Shown here: in pieces, positions 33,085 through 40,439 of the stretch | Position numbering within the stretch: position 1 is the first letter of the stretch | Layout: each line of letters begins with the position of its first letter | Assembly (NCBI GenBank): GCA_002304945.1 | Contig: DBPQ01000007.1 | Coordinates: forward strand, 1-40,439 | DNA length: 40,439 nt | Source of the DNA: Actinomycetales bacterium UBA1416 | GTDB lineage: Bacteria; Actinomycetota; Actinomycetes; Actinomycetales; Actinomycetaceae | Direction of reading: 5' to 3' | The notes under the pieces: model-generated | Databases searched by the model: none | Seen by the model: only the letters and a program-made list of their open reading frames with translations | Told to the model about the DNA's origin: nothing | Translations under genes and position numbers: made by a program

Positions 33085-33136
33085 GCGAGTAGCCCTCGAA
33101 GGGCCTGTCGGAGAGCCTTCGGGGCTGCCTACTCGC
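33085..33136 (-). terminator. Long imperfect hairpin at the end of the ABC permease gene
   Basis: GCGAGTA (33085-33091) pairs with TACTCGC (33130-33136), and GCCCTCGAAGG pairs with CCTTCGGGGC inside it with small bulges. The distal arm covers the permease stop codon (33129-33131). It is a likely terminator of the minus-strand ABC operon. Confidence 0.55.
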
Positions 33137-35672
33137 TGGAGACCGCGTCGAGAACGGGGAGACGCGCGGCACGGATGGCGGGCCAGATGGCGGCGAGGAC
33201 GCCGATCACCACGGTCAGGCCAAGCATGATGAGGAGTTGGCCCCAGGGGATGTTGAGGATGCGCAGGCCGTCGTCCTTGAAGATGGTGGGCAGGGTCGAG
33301 GCCAGCGAGACGCCGATGACCATGCCGGTCAGCGTGCCGAACAGTGCGGTGAGCACCGATTCCACGGTGATGACCATGCCCAGCTGGCGGCGCCCGAGGC
33401 CCACCGCCCGCATGAGCCCGATCTCGCGGGTGCGTTCGATCACGGCGAGCGCGAGCGTGTTCACGATCGAGAGCACCGCGATGACGAGGGAGAGGCCGAG
33501 CATCGCGTACAGCACCGCCATGAGGGTGTTCACCTGGTCGGCGATGGCGTCGCCCAGCTCGTCGCCCGTGAGGACGGAGACGAACGGGAAGGCGCGCACC
33601 GCCTCGGCGAGGTCAGCGCGGAGGGCCTCGACGTCGCCGTCGCGCGCCGTCAGCCCGATCCCGGTGAGGCGGGCACGGTCCGGCGCCACGATCGCGTCGA
33701 AGGTCTCGGTGGCCACGATGACGTCGGTGCCGAAGAACTGCTCGTTGGCGATCCCGGCCACGGTGTAGCGTTCACTGCCGGTGAGCGTGGTGATGCCGAG
33801 GTCGTCGCCCGGCTCCAGCCCGAGGTCCTCCGCGACCTCGAGCTGCACGAGGATCTCCTCGGCCGTCTGCGGCAGCTCGCCGGCCTCGAGCGGGATCTCG
33901 TAGAGCGTGCCCATGGCGTCGAGGGGGAGGTCCGCCATGCTGATCGCGTCATCGAGGTCAGGGGAGTTGCCGAAGCCGAAACGGGTCACCGCGAGCTGCT
34001 CCACGGACTCCACCCCCTCGACGAGGGGCACGATCTGCTCGGGCAGGAACGATGTCGCCGAGGTGACCACGAGGTCCGCGTTCACCTGGTCCTCGACGAT
34101 GGACCGGGTCGACGCCGTCGCGCTCGAGGCCACGACCGCCGCCACGGACACCAGCGCCATCCCGATGGTGAGGGCGGCCGCGGTGGCGGCGGTGCGGCGC
34201 GGGTTGCGCACCACGTTGCCGCGGGCGAGCCGCCCGACGGGGCGGATCCCGTTCAGCGGCAGCGCGAGCGTCCCGAGGACGGCGGGGGCGAACACCGGCG
34301 CCATGCCGAGCACGCCGAGGAGCACCGCGAAGGCGCCCACCCCGAGTACCGGGCCGCTGAGCTCGCGCACCGCGTACACCACCGCGCCGATCCCGCCCAG
34401 CAGGATGACGCCGGAGATGATCGCCCGCAGCACGAGCGACTTCTCCGCCCTGGGGTTCTCCGGGCGCATCGCCTCCACGGGGGCCGTCTCGGCGGCGTCT
34501 CGTGCCGGGATCACGGCCGCCAGCGATGTGACGACGACGGCCGCCACCACCACCAGCACCGCCCGGTCCACCGGGAGGCTCACCGCCGTCCCGCTGAAGT
34601 CGATCCCCAGGGCGACGAGGAGGCGTTGCAGGCCCACCACGAGGGCGACGCCGCCCGCGATGCCCAGGCTCGCGCCCACGAGGCCGATCAGGGCCGCCTG
34701 CGCGAGCAGCGTGCCGAGCACCTGCCCGGGGGAGGCACCGATGGCGCGAAGGAGGGCGAACTCGCGCTGCCGTTGCCGGACGAGCATCGCGAACGTGTTG
34801 AGGATGAGGAAGGACCCCACGAACAGGGCGATCAGCGCGAACACCAGGATGATCGTCTCCACGAACCCGAGCGCCTGCTCGGTGGCGGTGCGTTGTTCCT
34901 CGCGGATCTCCTCGCCGGTCACCACCTCGACGGCGTCGCCGAGCGCGGCCTGCACGTCCGCGGTCACCTGTTCCGGGTCCGCGCCCTCCTCGGCCATCGC
35001 GGCCACCTGGGAGACGGTGCCGTCGGGCGCGAAGGCCTCGCGCGCGATGTCCTGCGAGACCACCAGGATCGTGGCGCCGAGCAGGGGAACGGAGTACTCC
35101 ACCTCGCCGACGATCGTCACGTCCACCGGCGGGAGCTGGCCGGCGCTCACCTGGGCGGTGTCGCCGATCTCGTACCCGGACTTCTCGAGAGTGGGGGTGT
35201 CGAGCGCGATCTCGCGCTCGCCCGTGGGGAGCCGCCCGTCGAGGGCGGTCGCCAGGCCCAGTTCCTCCCACAGCGCCCAACCGAACGACGGCGCCTGCGA
35301 GTTGGTCACGGCGAGCCCGTCCGACCCCACCACGTACGCGATGCCGAACAGCTCGGGCTGGGCGGCGGCGACGCCGTCGACCTGCGCGATCTCCTCGGCG
35401 AGCGCGATGTCGAGGAGGTCTCGGGACGAGCCGAAGGGGCCACCCCCGGGGCCGCCCCCACCGCCGTCGTCGGCGGTGCCCTCCGCCTCGAGACCGCGGA
35501 CGTAGACGTCCGCGGAGGCCACGGAGGTGTTCAGCTGGTCGATCGTGTTTCCGAGGAGGCGGGTGAGGGTGAAGGTCCCCGACACGAACGCGGTGGCCAG
35601 GAAGACGGCGAGGATCGAGAGGATGAACCGCACCCAGTGCGTGCGGACGTCCCGCAGGGTGAGGCGCAGCAT
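33129..35672 (-). CDS. ABC transporter permease (MacB/FtsX type)
   Basis: This 847-aa membrane protein has an N-terminal helix at about 16-36, a large extracytoplasmic MacB-PCD-like domain, and three helices of a first FtsX domain (about 270-395). A further paired region follows, with a second soluble domain and a C-terminal FtsX domain ending near 840. The repeated motifs REFALLRAIGASPGQV and REIGLMRAVGLGRRQLG mark the coupling helices of the two halves. Residues ~65-80 are a Gly-rich loop. Such single-gene double permeases work with one MacB/LolD-like ATPase in lipoprotein, peptide or antibiotic handling; the substrate is unknown. The start overlaps the ATPase stop by 1 nt (TGATG). Confidence 0.92.
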   Translation of the reverse strand: MLRLTLRDVRTHWVRFILSILAVFLATAFVSGTFTLTRLLGNTIDQLNTSVASADVYVRGLEAEGTADDGGGGGPGGGPFGSSRDLLDIALAEEIAQVDGVAAAQPELFGIAYVVGSDGLAVTNSQAPSFGWALWEELGLATALDGRLPTGEREIALDTPTLEKSGYEIGDTAQVSAGQLPPVDVTIVGEVEYSVPLLGATILVVSQDIAREAFAPDGTVSQVAAMAEEGADPEQVTADVQAALGDAVEVVTGEEIREEQRTATEQALGFVETIILVFALIALFVGSFLILNTFAMLVRQRQREFALLRAIGASPGQVLGTLLAQAALIGLVGASLGIAGGVALVVGLQRLLVALGIDFSGTAVSLPVDRAVLVVVAAVVVTSLAAVIPARDAAETAPVEAMRPENPRAEKSLVLRAIISGVILLGGIGAVVYAVRELSGPVLGVGAFAVLLGVLGMAPVFAPAVLGTLALPLNGIRPVGRLARGNVVRNPRRTAATAAALTIGMALVSVAAVVASSATASTRSIVEDQVNADLVVTSATSFLPEQIVPLVEGVESVEQLAVTRFGFGNSPDLDDAISMADLPLDAMGTLYEIPLEAGELPQTAEEILVQLEVAEDLGLEPGDDLGITTLTGSERYTVAGIANEQFFGTDVIVATETFDAIVAPDRARLTGIGLTARDGDVEALRADLAEAVRAFPFVSVLTGDELGDAIADQVNTLMAVLYAMLGLSLVIAVLSIVNTLALAVIERTREIGLMRAVGLGRRQLGMVITVESVLTALFGTLTGMVIGVSLASTLPTIFKDDGLRILNIPWGQLLIMLGLTVVIGVLAAIWPAIRAARLPVLDAVSSE

Positions 35673-36454
35673 CAGCGGACTTCGGCGGGGGCGGTGGCGA
35701 GGTCGGCCAGAGCGGCGAGCACGGAGTCGTGGGTGGGCTCGAGGAGCTCGTGCACGATGCGGCCGTCGGCGAGGAAGAGGATCCGGTCGGCGTAGGCCGC
35801 CGCGGTGGCCTCGTGGGTCACCATGACCACGGACTGGCCGAGCTCGTCCACGGAGCGGCGCAGGAAGCCGAGCACCTCGGCCGCGGCGCGGGAGTCGAGG
35901 TTGCCCGTGGGCTCGTCAGCGAACACCACGGACGGATTGCCGACGAGTGCGCGGGCACAGGCGACCCGCTGCTGCTGCCCGCCCGAGAGCTCCGACGGGC
36001 GGTGGTGCAGGCGGTCCCGGAGGCCGACGGCGTCCACCACCTGGTCGAAGCGGGAACGGTCCACGTCCGCGCGCGCGATGTCGAGGGGAAGCGTGATGTT
36101 CTCGGCGGCAGTGAGCGTGGGGATCAGGTTGTAGGCCTGGAACACGAAGCCGATGCGGGTGCGCCGCACCCTGGTGAGTTCCCGCTGGGACATGTGCGAG
36201 ATGTCGAGGCCGTCAACCACGATCTGCCCGGACGTGGGGGAGTCCAGCCCCGCCATGCAGTGCATGAGGGTGGACTTCCCGGAGCCGGACGGTCCCATGA
36301 TGGCGGTGAACTCGCCGCGGCCGAAGGCGACGTCGACGTCGTCGAGCGCCACCACTCGTGTCTCGCCCGAGCCGTAGATCTTGCTCAGGTTGGTGGCGGT
36401 GGCGACGGCGCCGGTCGACGGCGCGGCGGGGGTGGTGGCGGCGTGTCTGCCCAT
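35672..36454 (-). CDS. ABC transporter ATP-binding protein (LolD/MacB type)
   Basis: This 260-aa ATPase carries Walker A GPSGSGKS at 54-61, Q-loop Gln106 in FVFQAYNLIPTLTA, signature LSGGQQQR at 156-163, Walker B VVFADEPTGNLDS at 176-188 and a switch His in VTHEA. GNLDS and the overall form are typical of MacB/LolD/FtsE-like ATPases that drive FtsX-type permeases. The first ~18 residues are Ala/Thr-rich and non-conserved. ATG 36454 has AGGAGG at a good distance. The -10-like TAGCAT upstream suggests its own promoter, although the DUF4349 gene reads in the same direction 66 nt before it. Confidence 0.95.
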   Translation of the reverse strand: MGRHAATTPAAPSTGAVATATNLSKIYGSGETRVVALDDVDVAFGRGEFTAIMGPSGSGKSTLMHCMAGLDSPTSGQIVVDGLDISHMSQRELTRVRRTRIGFVFQAYNLIPTLTAAENITLPLDIARADVDRSRFDQVVDAVGLRDRLHHRPSELSGGQQQRVACARALVGNPSVVFADEPTGNLDSRAAAEVLGFLRRSVDELGQSVVMVTHEATAAAYADRILFLADGRIVHELLEPTHDSVLAALADLATAPAEVR

Positions 36455-36476
36455 CGGTCCTCCTGGATCGATGACA

Positions 36477-36482
36477 ATGCTA
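36477..36482 (-). promoter_or_regulatory. Putative -10 box of the ABC operon
   Basis: TAGCAT on the minus strand lies 22 nt before the ATPase ATG, inside the 66-bp gap after the DUF4349 gene. A weak hairpin (36503-36509 with 36516-36522) at the DUF4349 stop may separate the two transcripts. Confidence 0.35.
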
Positions 36483-36520
36483 CGACGTGACGCCCCGTCG
36501 CGAACCGCCGGGCGGGGCGG

Positions 36521-37588
36521 TTACTCTGACGGCTGAGCGGGGGCGTCCGCCGGGGTCGGTTCCGCCTGGGTGAGGTCCGCCGGTGCGGTGGCAGCGGCCC
36601 GTGCGCGGCGCCGTCGCCGGATCGCCAGGATGATCCCGAGCGGGATCCAGATCGGTGCGGTGGCGATGGCGGCGGTGAGGACGGCGTAGACGATCCGCTG
36701 GAAGCCGGCCACGCCCGCGGCGAAGGCGAGCTGCAGCTCGTACCAGGAGAACCATGGGATGTCGACGGCGGACGGCGAGAGCGCCGAGGCCGGGACGGTG
36801 AGCGCGATGGAGACGGTCGCCATGGTGTCCCGGTCCGCGAGCACGGTGCGCTGGTCGAGGAGGGAGCGGAGTTCCGCCGTGACGGAGACGAGCCGGTCGC
36901 GGATCATGAGCTCCTCCTCCACGGTGGTGGCGCGGGAGAGCATCGCGGTCAGGCTGTCGCGTTCCGCCTCCAGGATCGGGATGCGCGCGTCGAGGTCCGT
37001 GTACTGCGTGGTCACGTCCTCCGAGGAGAGGCTCTCCGCGGTGGTGCGGCCGAGGCCGCGGACGGCGTCGAGGAACGACTCGAGTGCGGAGTCCACCACC
37101 CGGACGGTGAGGTACCCGCCGGTGAGGGTGGGCTCGGCGGCGGCGCCGTCCTCCAGCGGCCGGGGCTGGCCGCCGTCGGTGTAGAGGTCGGAGGACTGGA
37201 CGAAGCCGCCCGCCGCCTGGGCGGCGTCGCGGATGCCGGCGACGGCGTCGGGCACGTCGGAGACCTGGACGGTCAGGGATGCGTAGCGCACCAGCCTGTC
37301 CTCGACAGGGATGGGCGCCCTGTCGCCGTACGAGGCCTCGTCGACGGCCGCCATCTCCTCCGCTGCCCCGTCCGCTGCGTACCCCTGTTCGACCCAGCCG
37401 CCGCCGCTGTCGTCGCCTCCCATGGCGAAGGGGGCGGACGCACCGAGGAAGTACGTGCCCACCATGATCGAGACGGTCGCCACCAGGAGCGTGGCGAGCA
37501 CGGCCACCGCGATCTTCCACCGGATGATGCCGCTCCTGGCCGTGCCGTTCGGGCCGGAGCCGTTCCTGACCGTGCTGTTCCCGTCCAT
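36521..37588 (-). CDS. DUF4349 domain membrane protein
   Basis: The product, 355 aa, has a membrane helix at about 24-46, an extracytoplasmic region, and a C-terminal hydrophobic segment (about 291-323) followed by RRRRRARAA. The central RYASLTVQVSDVPDAVAGI, SEDVTTQYTDLDARI, LEAERDSLTAMLSRATTVEE and RDRLVSVTAELRSLLDQR match DUF4349, which contains a coiled coil and is widespread in Firmicutes and actinobacteria. The function is not known; sigma-factor or envelope-stress links have been suggested by context. Start ATG 37588 has GAGGAGG upstream. It is divergent from the sigma-factor gene. Confidence 0.85.
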   Translation of the reverse strand: MDGNSTVRNGSGPNGTARSGIIRWKIAVAVLATLLVATVSIMVGTYFLGASAPFAMGGDDSGGGWVEQGYAADGAAEEMAAVDEASYGDRAPIPVEDRLVRYASLTVQVSDVPDAVAGIRDAAQAAGGFVQSSDLYTDGGQPRPLEDGAAAEPTLTGGYLTVRVVDSALESFLDAVRGLGRTTAESLSSEDVTTQYTDLDARIPILEAERDSLTAMLSRATTVEEELMIRDRLVSVTAELRSLLDQRTVLADRDTMATVSIALTVPASALSPSAVDIPWFSWYELQLAFAAGVAGFQRIVYAVLTAAIATAPIWIPLGIILAIRRRRRARAAATAPADLTQAEPTPADAPAQPSE

Positions 37589-37600
37589 GGTGTCCTCCTC

Positions 37601-37614
37601 GGTGAGTTCTCACC
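37601..37614. promoter_or_regulatory. 14-bp dyad in the DUF4349 leader
   Basis: GGTGAG and CTCACC surround TT, a perfect 6-2-6 palindrome just upstream of the DUF4349 ribosome binding site. CATACT/TACTGG-like -10 candidates lie directly upstream on the minus strand (37620-37612). It could be an operator for a regulator acting on the shared 192-bp intergenic region. The rest of that region shows no obvious ECF promoter consensus. Confidence 0.35.
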
Positions 37615-37780
37615 CAGTATGTGTGCCGAGGACGTCGGATCCTGGCGGCCGATGGGTCACGGTTCGGTCAAGGCCGCGGGCCGGTCCTCCGCCGTTGGGG
37701 CTGATCGGGCGTGCAAGATTGGGGGAGGCCGCAACACAGGACATGAGACCGCGGGCGCGGGGCGGGAGAGCGAGGGAGCA

Positions 37781-38257
37781 GTGGCGGGACACGACGAGGC
37801 CTGGTTCGACGAACTCTTCCGCGCGCACGCCGGTGCCGTGCGCCGCTACTTCCTGCGCCGCGCCCCTGTGGACGCGGAGGACCTGGCGGCCGAGACCCTC
37901 GCCCTGGCCTGGCGGCGGCGCGACGACGTCCCCGACGGCGCCGAGTTGCCCTGGCTCTACCGCAGCGCCGGCTACCTGCTCGCCAACCACCGCCGGAAGA
38001 GGGCGGCGCTCCTGGTGGAGGAGTTGCCGGAGACCCCGGACCTCACGGACCCCGCCGATCTCGCGGTCACGGACGACACCGTCCGCCGGGCGCTGGCCGC
38101 GATCTCGGACCGGGACCGCGAGGTGCTGCTGCTCCACGCCTGGGAGGGACTCACGGGAGAAGGCCTGGCAGAGGCGCTGGGCATCTCGCGCTCCGGGGCC
38201 GATGCCGCCCTGTCCCGGGCCCGCTCGCGGCTCGCGCTCGCGTGGGCGGGGGAGTGA
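37781..38257 (+). CDS. ECF-type RNA polymerase sigma factor
   Basis: This 158-aa sigma-70 family protein has two domains. Region 2 is about 8-72 (FDELFRAHAGAVRRYFLRRA, DAEDLAAETLALAWRR for the -10 contact); region 4 is about 104-152 with a helix-turn-helix (LTGEGLAEALGISRSGADAA). The spacer is short, as in ECF factors. GTG 37781 is chosen because GAGGGAG precedes it and the homology starts with the next residues; the upstream open frame has no similarity. The next gene, 94 nt downstream, encodes a membrane protein that is its probable partner. No carboxy-terminal SnoaL-like extension is present. Confidence 0.88.
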   Translation: MAGHDEAWFDELFRAHAGAVRRYFLRRAPVDAEDLAAETLALAWRRRDDVPDGAELPWLYRSAGYLLANHRRKRAALLVEELPETPDLTDPADLAVTDDTVRRALAAISDRDREVLLLHAWEGLTGEGLAEALGISRSGADAALSRARSRLALAWAGE

Positions 38258-38351
38258 GCGGCGTGACCGCCGGCACGTACCGGGGCCTGAAAGAACGCGG
38301 CACCCGGGCACACAGACAGGTCAGCGAACTTCCCACGAGGAGGAGAAGGCC

Positions 38352-39704
38352 ATGACCGACCACGACGACGCCATCCTCGACCGCCTGCGCGCGGCCGACC
38401 CCGCCCGGGACTCCGAGGTGGACCTCACGCACCTGCGTGCTGCCGTCGACGCGCGGATCGCCGCCGAGGAGGGGGGCGCCGGCGTCGCCCCGGTCACCGA
38501 TCTCACCCGCGCCCCCAGCCGCCGCACCCGGTGGCTGCGCGTCGCGGGCGCGGCGGCGAGCGCCGTCGCCGTGGGGGCGGTGGGATTCGGCCTCGGCAGC
38601 GGCGCGATCCTCGCGGGAGGTGGGACCGATTCGGCGTCGTTCGACGAGGCGGCGACGTCCGGGATGGCGGAGGACACCGACGGGGCCGGACCCCAGGAGG
38701 AGGCGATGGCGGGCGGAGCGGACGGGGCGCTGGCCCCGGACGCCGAGCGGATGATCTGGCCGGGCTGGTCGGAGCGGCAGGTGTTCCGCGCCGTCGGGCT
38801 CCCGGATGAGTCCGGAACGGCGACGACATGGGCCTTCGACGCCACGGGCGCGTGGAGCGCGGAGAGCGTTGCCGAGATCGCCGCCGTGCTGGGCGTTGAG
38901 GGGGAGCCGGAGCTCGTCGACGGGTCGTGGACCGTGGGGCCCCTCGACGGCAGTGCGGCCTACGTGATGGTGTACCCGGACGGCCAGGCGGGCCTGAACT
39001 ACTACGACCCCGCCACGGACCCGTGGAACTGCGAGGAGGTGCGGGACGGCACGGCGGCGCAGTGCCCGGATCTCGGGCCCGCCCCGGGCGACGACGAGGC
39101 CCGCCAGCTCACGCGCGACCTTCTGGCGGAGCTCGGCCTCGACCCCGAGGGCTTTGAGTACGAGATCAGCAAGGACGAGGGTTCGGGGTGGATCTCCGTG
39201 GCCGCCAACCAGGTTCTCGACGGCAGCCGCACCGGCGTGGCGTGGTGGGCGAGCTTCACAGGGGCAGGTTTGCAGTCGCTGTCCGGGTCACTGGCCACGC
39301 TCGTCGAACTCGGTGACTACCCGGTGGTGGGGGCGGCAGAGGCCGTCACCCGGATCACCGACCCGCGCTTCGGGACGATCGGCGGCTTCTCGATCCTGCC
39401 CGCAGCGCGTGGCGGGGCGGTGCTCGAAGGCGACGTGGCCGTGGAGGCTGAGGCGCTGCCGGAGGTGCTGCCGGTGGAGCCGTCGCCCACGGAGCCGCCG
39501 GCGCCGCCGGCGGCGGGATCGCCGGTGCGGTGGCCGGTGGAGGACGTGGCCGTCACCGCCGCCGAGCTGGGCCTCGCGCAGTGGACCACCGCGGATGGCG
39601 CGAGCCTCCTGGTTCCGGCGTGGGAGCTCACCGCGGAGGACGGGCGCACGTGGACCGTCCTGGCACTGGCCGAGGCTGCCCTCGACATGAACCCGCTCGA
39701 TTAG
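38352..39704 (+). CDS. Sigma-factor-associated membrane protein (possible anti-sigma factor)
   Basis: This 450-aa protein has a cytoplasmic N-terminus (1-60) starting MTDHDDAILDRLRAADPARD, one membrane helix at about 62-90, and a large extracytoplasmic part. Cys227 and Cys238 may form a disulfide. A Pro-rich linker lies around 395-410. The topology (short cytoplasmic end, one helix, big external sensor) fits an anti-sigma or co-regulator, and the gene directly follows the sigma factor. No zinc anti-sigma HxxxCxxC motif is seen, so the label is inferred from context. ATG 38352 is preceded by AGGAGGAGAAGG. The open frame extends far upstream but those codons overlap the sigma gene. Confidence 0.75.
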   Translation: MTDHDDAILDRLRAADPARDSEVDLTHLRAAVDARIAAEEGGAGVAPVTDLTRAPSRRTRWLRVAGAAASAVAVGAVGFGLGSGAILAGGGTDSASFDEAATSGMAEDTDGAGPQEEAMAGGADGALAPDAERMIWPGWSERQVFRAVGLPDESGTATTWAFDATGAWSAESVAEIAAVLGVEGEPELVDGSWTVGPLDGSAAYVMVYPDGQAGLNYYDPATDPWNCEEVRDGTAAQCPDLGPAPGDDEARQLTRDLLAELGLDPEGFEYEISKDEGSGWISVAANQVLDGSRTGVAWWASFTGAGLQSLSGSLATLVELGDYPVVGAAEAVTRITDPRFGTIGGFSILPAARGGAVLEGDVAVEAEALPEVLPVEPSPTEPPAPPAAGSPVRWPVEDVAVTAAELGLAQWTTADGASLLVPAWELTAEDGRTWTVLALAEAALDMNPLD

Positions 39705-39742
39705 GGGGCTGCCGCGGAGGGCGGCGGCCCCCGGAGAACGGA

Positions 39743-39773
39743 AGAACCCCGGACCTCGTGGGTCCGGGGTTCT
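39743..39773. terminator. Bidirectional terminator between the sigma-partner gene and the tRNA cluster
   Basis: A perfect 13-bp stem (39743-39755 with 39761-39773) and a 5-nt TCGTG loop. It lies 38 nt after the plus-strand gene and 5 nt beyond the 3' end of the minus-strand tRNA-Phe, so it can end both transcripts. On the minus strand a pyrimidine-rich run follows. Confidence 0.8.
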
Positions 39774-39778
39774 CTCCG

Positions 39779-39851
39779 TGGCTCCGACCGGCGTCGATCC
39801 GGTGACCTTTCGATTTTCAGTCGAACGCTCTACCAACTGAGCTACAGAGCC
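39779..39851 (-). tRNA. tRNA-Phe (GAA)
   Basis: The 73-nt cloverleaf has acceptor arm GGCTCTG/CGGAGCC with one G-U pair, D-arm GCTCAGTTGGTAGAGC, anticodon loop CTGAAAATC with GAA, and T-loop GGATCGACGCC. The discriminator is A. CCA is not encoded (the template continues CGG), so a CCA-adding enzyme is needed. It is the last tRNA of a Glu-Asp-Phe transcript. Confidence 0.93.
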
Positions 39852-39861
39852 CCGACACAAC

Positions 39862-39883
39862 AGGCCGGTCTCTCGACCGGCCT
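39862..39883. other. Hairpin in the spacer between tRNA-Asp and tRNA-Phe
   Basis: A 9-bp stem (39862-39870 with 39875-39883; AGGCCGGTC against GACCGGCCT) and a 4-nt loop. It may be a processing signal in the precursor or a partial terminator that lowers tRNA-Phe output. Confidence 0.5.
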
Positions 39884-39894
39884 CTCATGCCTTG

Positions 39895-39968
39895 CGACCC
39901 CGACGGGACTTGAACCCGCGACCTCCGCCGTGACAGGGCGGCGCGCTAACCAACTGCGCTACGGGGCC
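39895..39968 (-). tRNA. tRNA-Asp (GTC)
   Basis: The 74-nt cloverleaf has acceptor GGCCCCG/CGGGGTC, anticodon stem CCGCC/GGCGG around CTGTCAC (anticodon GTC), T-loop GGGTTCAAGTCCC and discriminator G. The genomic sequence after the discriminator is CAAG, so CCA is not encoded. It is the middle gene of the cluster. Confidence 0.93.
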
Positions 39969-39994
39969 TCGTGTGAGACCTTTTTCTTGACTCG

Positions 39995-40067
39995 TACCCC
40001 CAACGGGATTCGAACCCGTGCTACCGCCGTGAAAGGGCGGCGTCCTAGGCCACTAAACGATGGGGGC
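39995..40067 (-). tRNA. tRNA-Glu (TTC)
   Basis: The 73-nt cloverleaf has acceptor GCCCCCA/TGGGGGT, anticodon stem CCGCC/GGCGG around CTTTCAC (anticodon TTC) and T-loop GGGTTCGAATCCC. CCA is not encoded. It is the first gene of the minus-strand Glu-Asp-Phe set, the same order as gluT-aspT-pheU in mycobacteria. Confidence 0.93.
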
Positions 40068-40106
40068 CTGTTACGCCCTCGACGACTAGCGCCGTAGACC
40101 TCCAGT

Positions 40107-40136
40107 AGCATACGGGCAAACGATCACTCATGGCAA
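40107..40136 (-). promoter_or_regulatory. Promoter of the tRNA cluster
   Basis: On the minus strand, -35 TTGCCA (40136-40131) and -10 TATGCT (40112-40107) are 18 bp apart, close to the sigma-70 consensus. Transcription should begin near 40100, about 33 nt before tRNA-Glu. It is the best-matched promoter seen in the window. Confidence 0.55.
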
Positions 40137-40206
40137 AACCGCGGGAGTGTGTGCTGCCTCATAGGCGGGCCATGAGGGCGGCGCGGGTTGAGCGGCGAGG
40201 AGCAGC

Positions 40207-40439
40207 ATGGTCGACATGTCCGAGGAGGCCTTCGAGGAGGCCGTCGCCGACGCGCTCGACCTCATCCCGGGCGAGCTCCTGGACCAGATCGACAACTGCG
40301 TGATCCTCGTGGAGGAGGAGCCACCGGAGGACATCGATCCGGACACCCTCGGCCTGTACGAGGGTACCCCGCTCACAGAGCGCGGTGAGTGGTGGGCCAC
40401 CGGCGCCCTGCCGGACCGGATCCTCATCTTCCGCGGCCC
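40207..40439 (+). CDS. Metallopeptidase family protein (Zincin_1 type), 3' end outside the window
   Basis: The visible 77 residues begin MVDMSEEAFEEAVADALDLI, continue with NCVILVEEEPPED, LGLYEGTPLTERGEW and PDRILIFRG, and run off the window end. This is the conserved N-terminal half of the short bacterial 'metallopeptidase family' (PF06262), whose HExGH zinc motif would lie beyond the edge. GAGGAG precedes the ATG at 40207; an ATG at 40216 is a less likely start. Proteins of this family are about 115-130 aa, cytoplasmic, and of unknown substrate. It is divergent from the tRNA cluster. Confidence 0.82.
   Translation, partial: MVDMSEEAFEEAVADALDLIPGELLDQIDNCVILVEEEPPEDIDPDTLGLYEGTPLTERGEWWATGALPDRILIFRG

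Noticed and set aside
33237..35795. An 852-codon plus-strand open frame opposite the ABC permease
   Set aside because: The permease on the other strand has clear FtsX-type repeats; the plus frame is His/Arg/Gly-rich noise.
39980..39986. Poly-T run as a terminator
   Set aside because: It lies on the strand opposite to the tRNA transcript, in a spacer between tRNA genes and without a preceding stem.

Overview
The window is a GC-rich, gene-dense piece of an actinobacterial chromosome, most likely from the order Micrococcales. Support: very high GC at third codon positions, frequent GTG starts, many 1-4 nt stop/start overlaps, several genes with a TAnnnT hexamer 6-7 nt before the start codon and no Shine-Dalgarno (leaderless mRNA), GTP-dependent PEP carboxykinase, a separate PurS, and actinobacterial small proteins (DUF3073, DUF3618, Holin-X type). 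The species cannot be named from the sequence alone. No transposase, integrase, phage structural gene, rRNA or CRISPR array was seen.

Layout. 1-381: no gene, but a patch of degenerate ~30-bp repeats in both orientations. 382-4825: serine hydrolase, exonuclease III, a short-chain reductase overlapping pyrE, lemA, a 46-aa membrane peptide and a TrmH/SpoU RNA methyltransferase. 4949-10144: central metabolism (class II aldolase, glycerophosphodiester phosphodiesterase, purA, pckG) separated by strong hairpins. 10251-13525: purD, purC, purS, purQ. 13526-13960: a 435-bp non-coding gap with a cluster of DnaA-box-like 9-mers. 13961-20573: a fatty-acid module, with thiolase, FabG4-type reductase and HtdX-type dehydratase on the minus strand, divergent from a TetR regulator and an acyl-CoA oxidase. 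It lies between purQ and purL. 20702-24363: purL and NADP-type glutamate dehydrogenase. 24583-26535: a secreted 5'-nucleotidase gene broken by an in-frame TAA right after its signal peptide. 26614-31849: two tandem sterol-carrier-like paralogues, a small membrane protein, an RNB ribonuclease, purF and purM, followed by convergent DUF3073. 31859-37588 (minus): small envelope proteins, an ABC transporter of the MacB/LolCDE type and a DUF4349 membrane protein. 37781-39704: an ECF-like sigma factor with a membrane partner. 39779-40067: tRNA-Phe, tRNA-Asp and tRNA-Glu on the minus strand. 40207-end: start of a Zincin_1-type metallopeptidase.

How the genes fit together. Seven de novo purine genes (purD, C, S, Q, L, F, M) plus purA are present, along with pyrE for pyrimidines and gdhA for glutamate supply. 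PurS, PurQ and PurL form one FGAM synthase although purL is separated from purSQ by about 7 kb. The fatty-acid module could carry out all four beta-oxidation-type steps (oxidase, hydratase, reductase, thiolase), probably under the TetR protein, whose likely operator is a 20-bp imperfect palindrome overlapping the tetR -10 box. The order SCP-like, purF, purM, DUF3073 and the grouping HtdX/FabG4/FadA2 match arrangements known from mycobacteria.

The most notable observations are the nonsense codon in the otherwise intact nucleotidase gene, the DnaA-box cluster inside the pur region, the TetR operator, the leaderless promoter signature, the tandem SCP-like duplication, and the sigma factor with an unfamiliar membrane partner. 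I did not find clear evidence for a wholly new system. The sigma/DUF4349/ABC block and the DnaA-box cluster are the best candidates for something not yet described.
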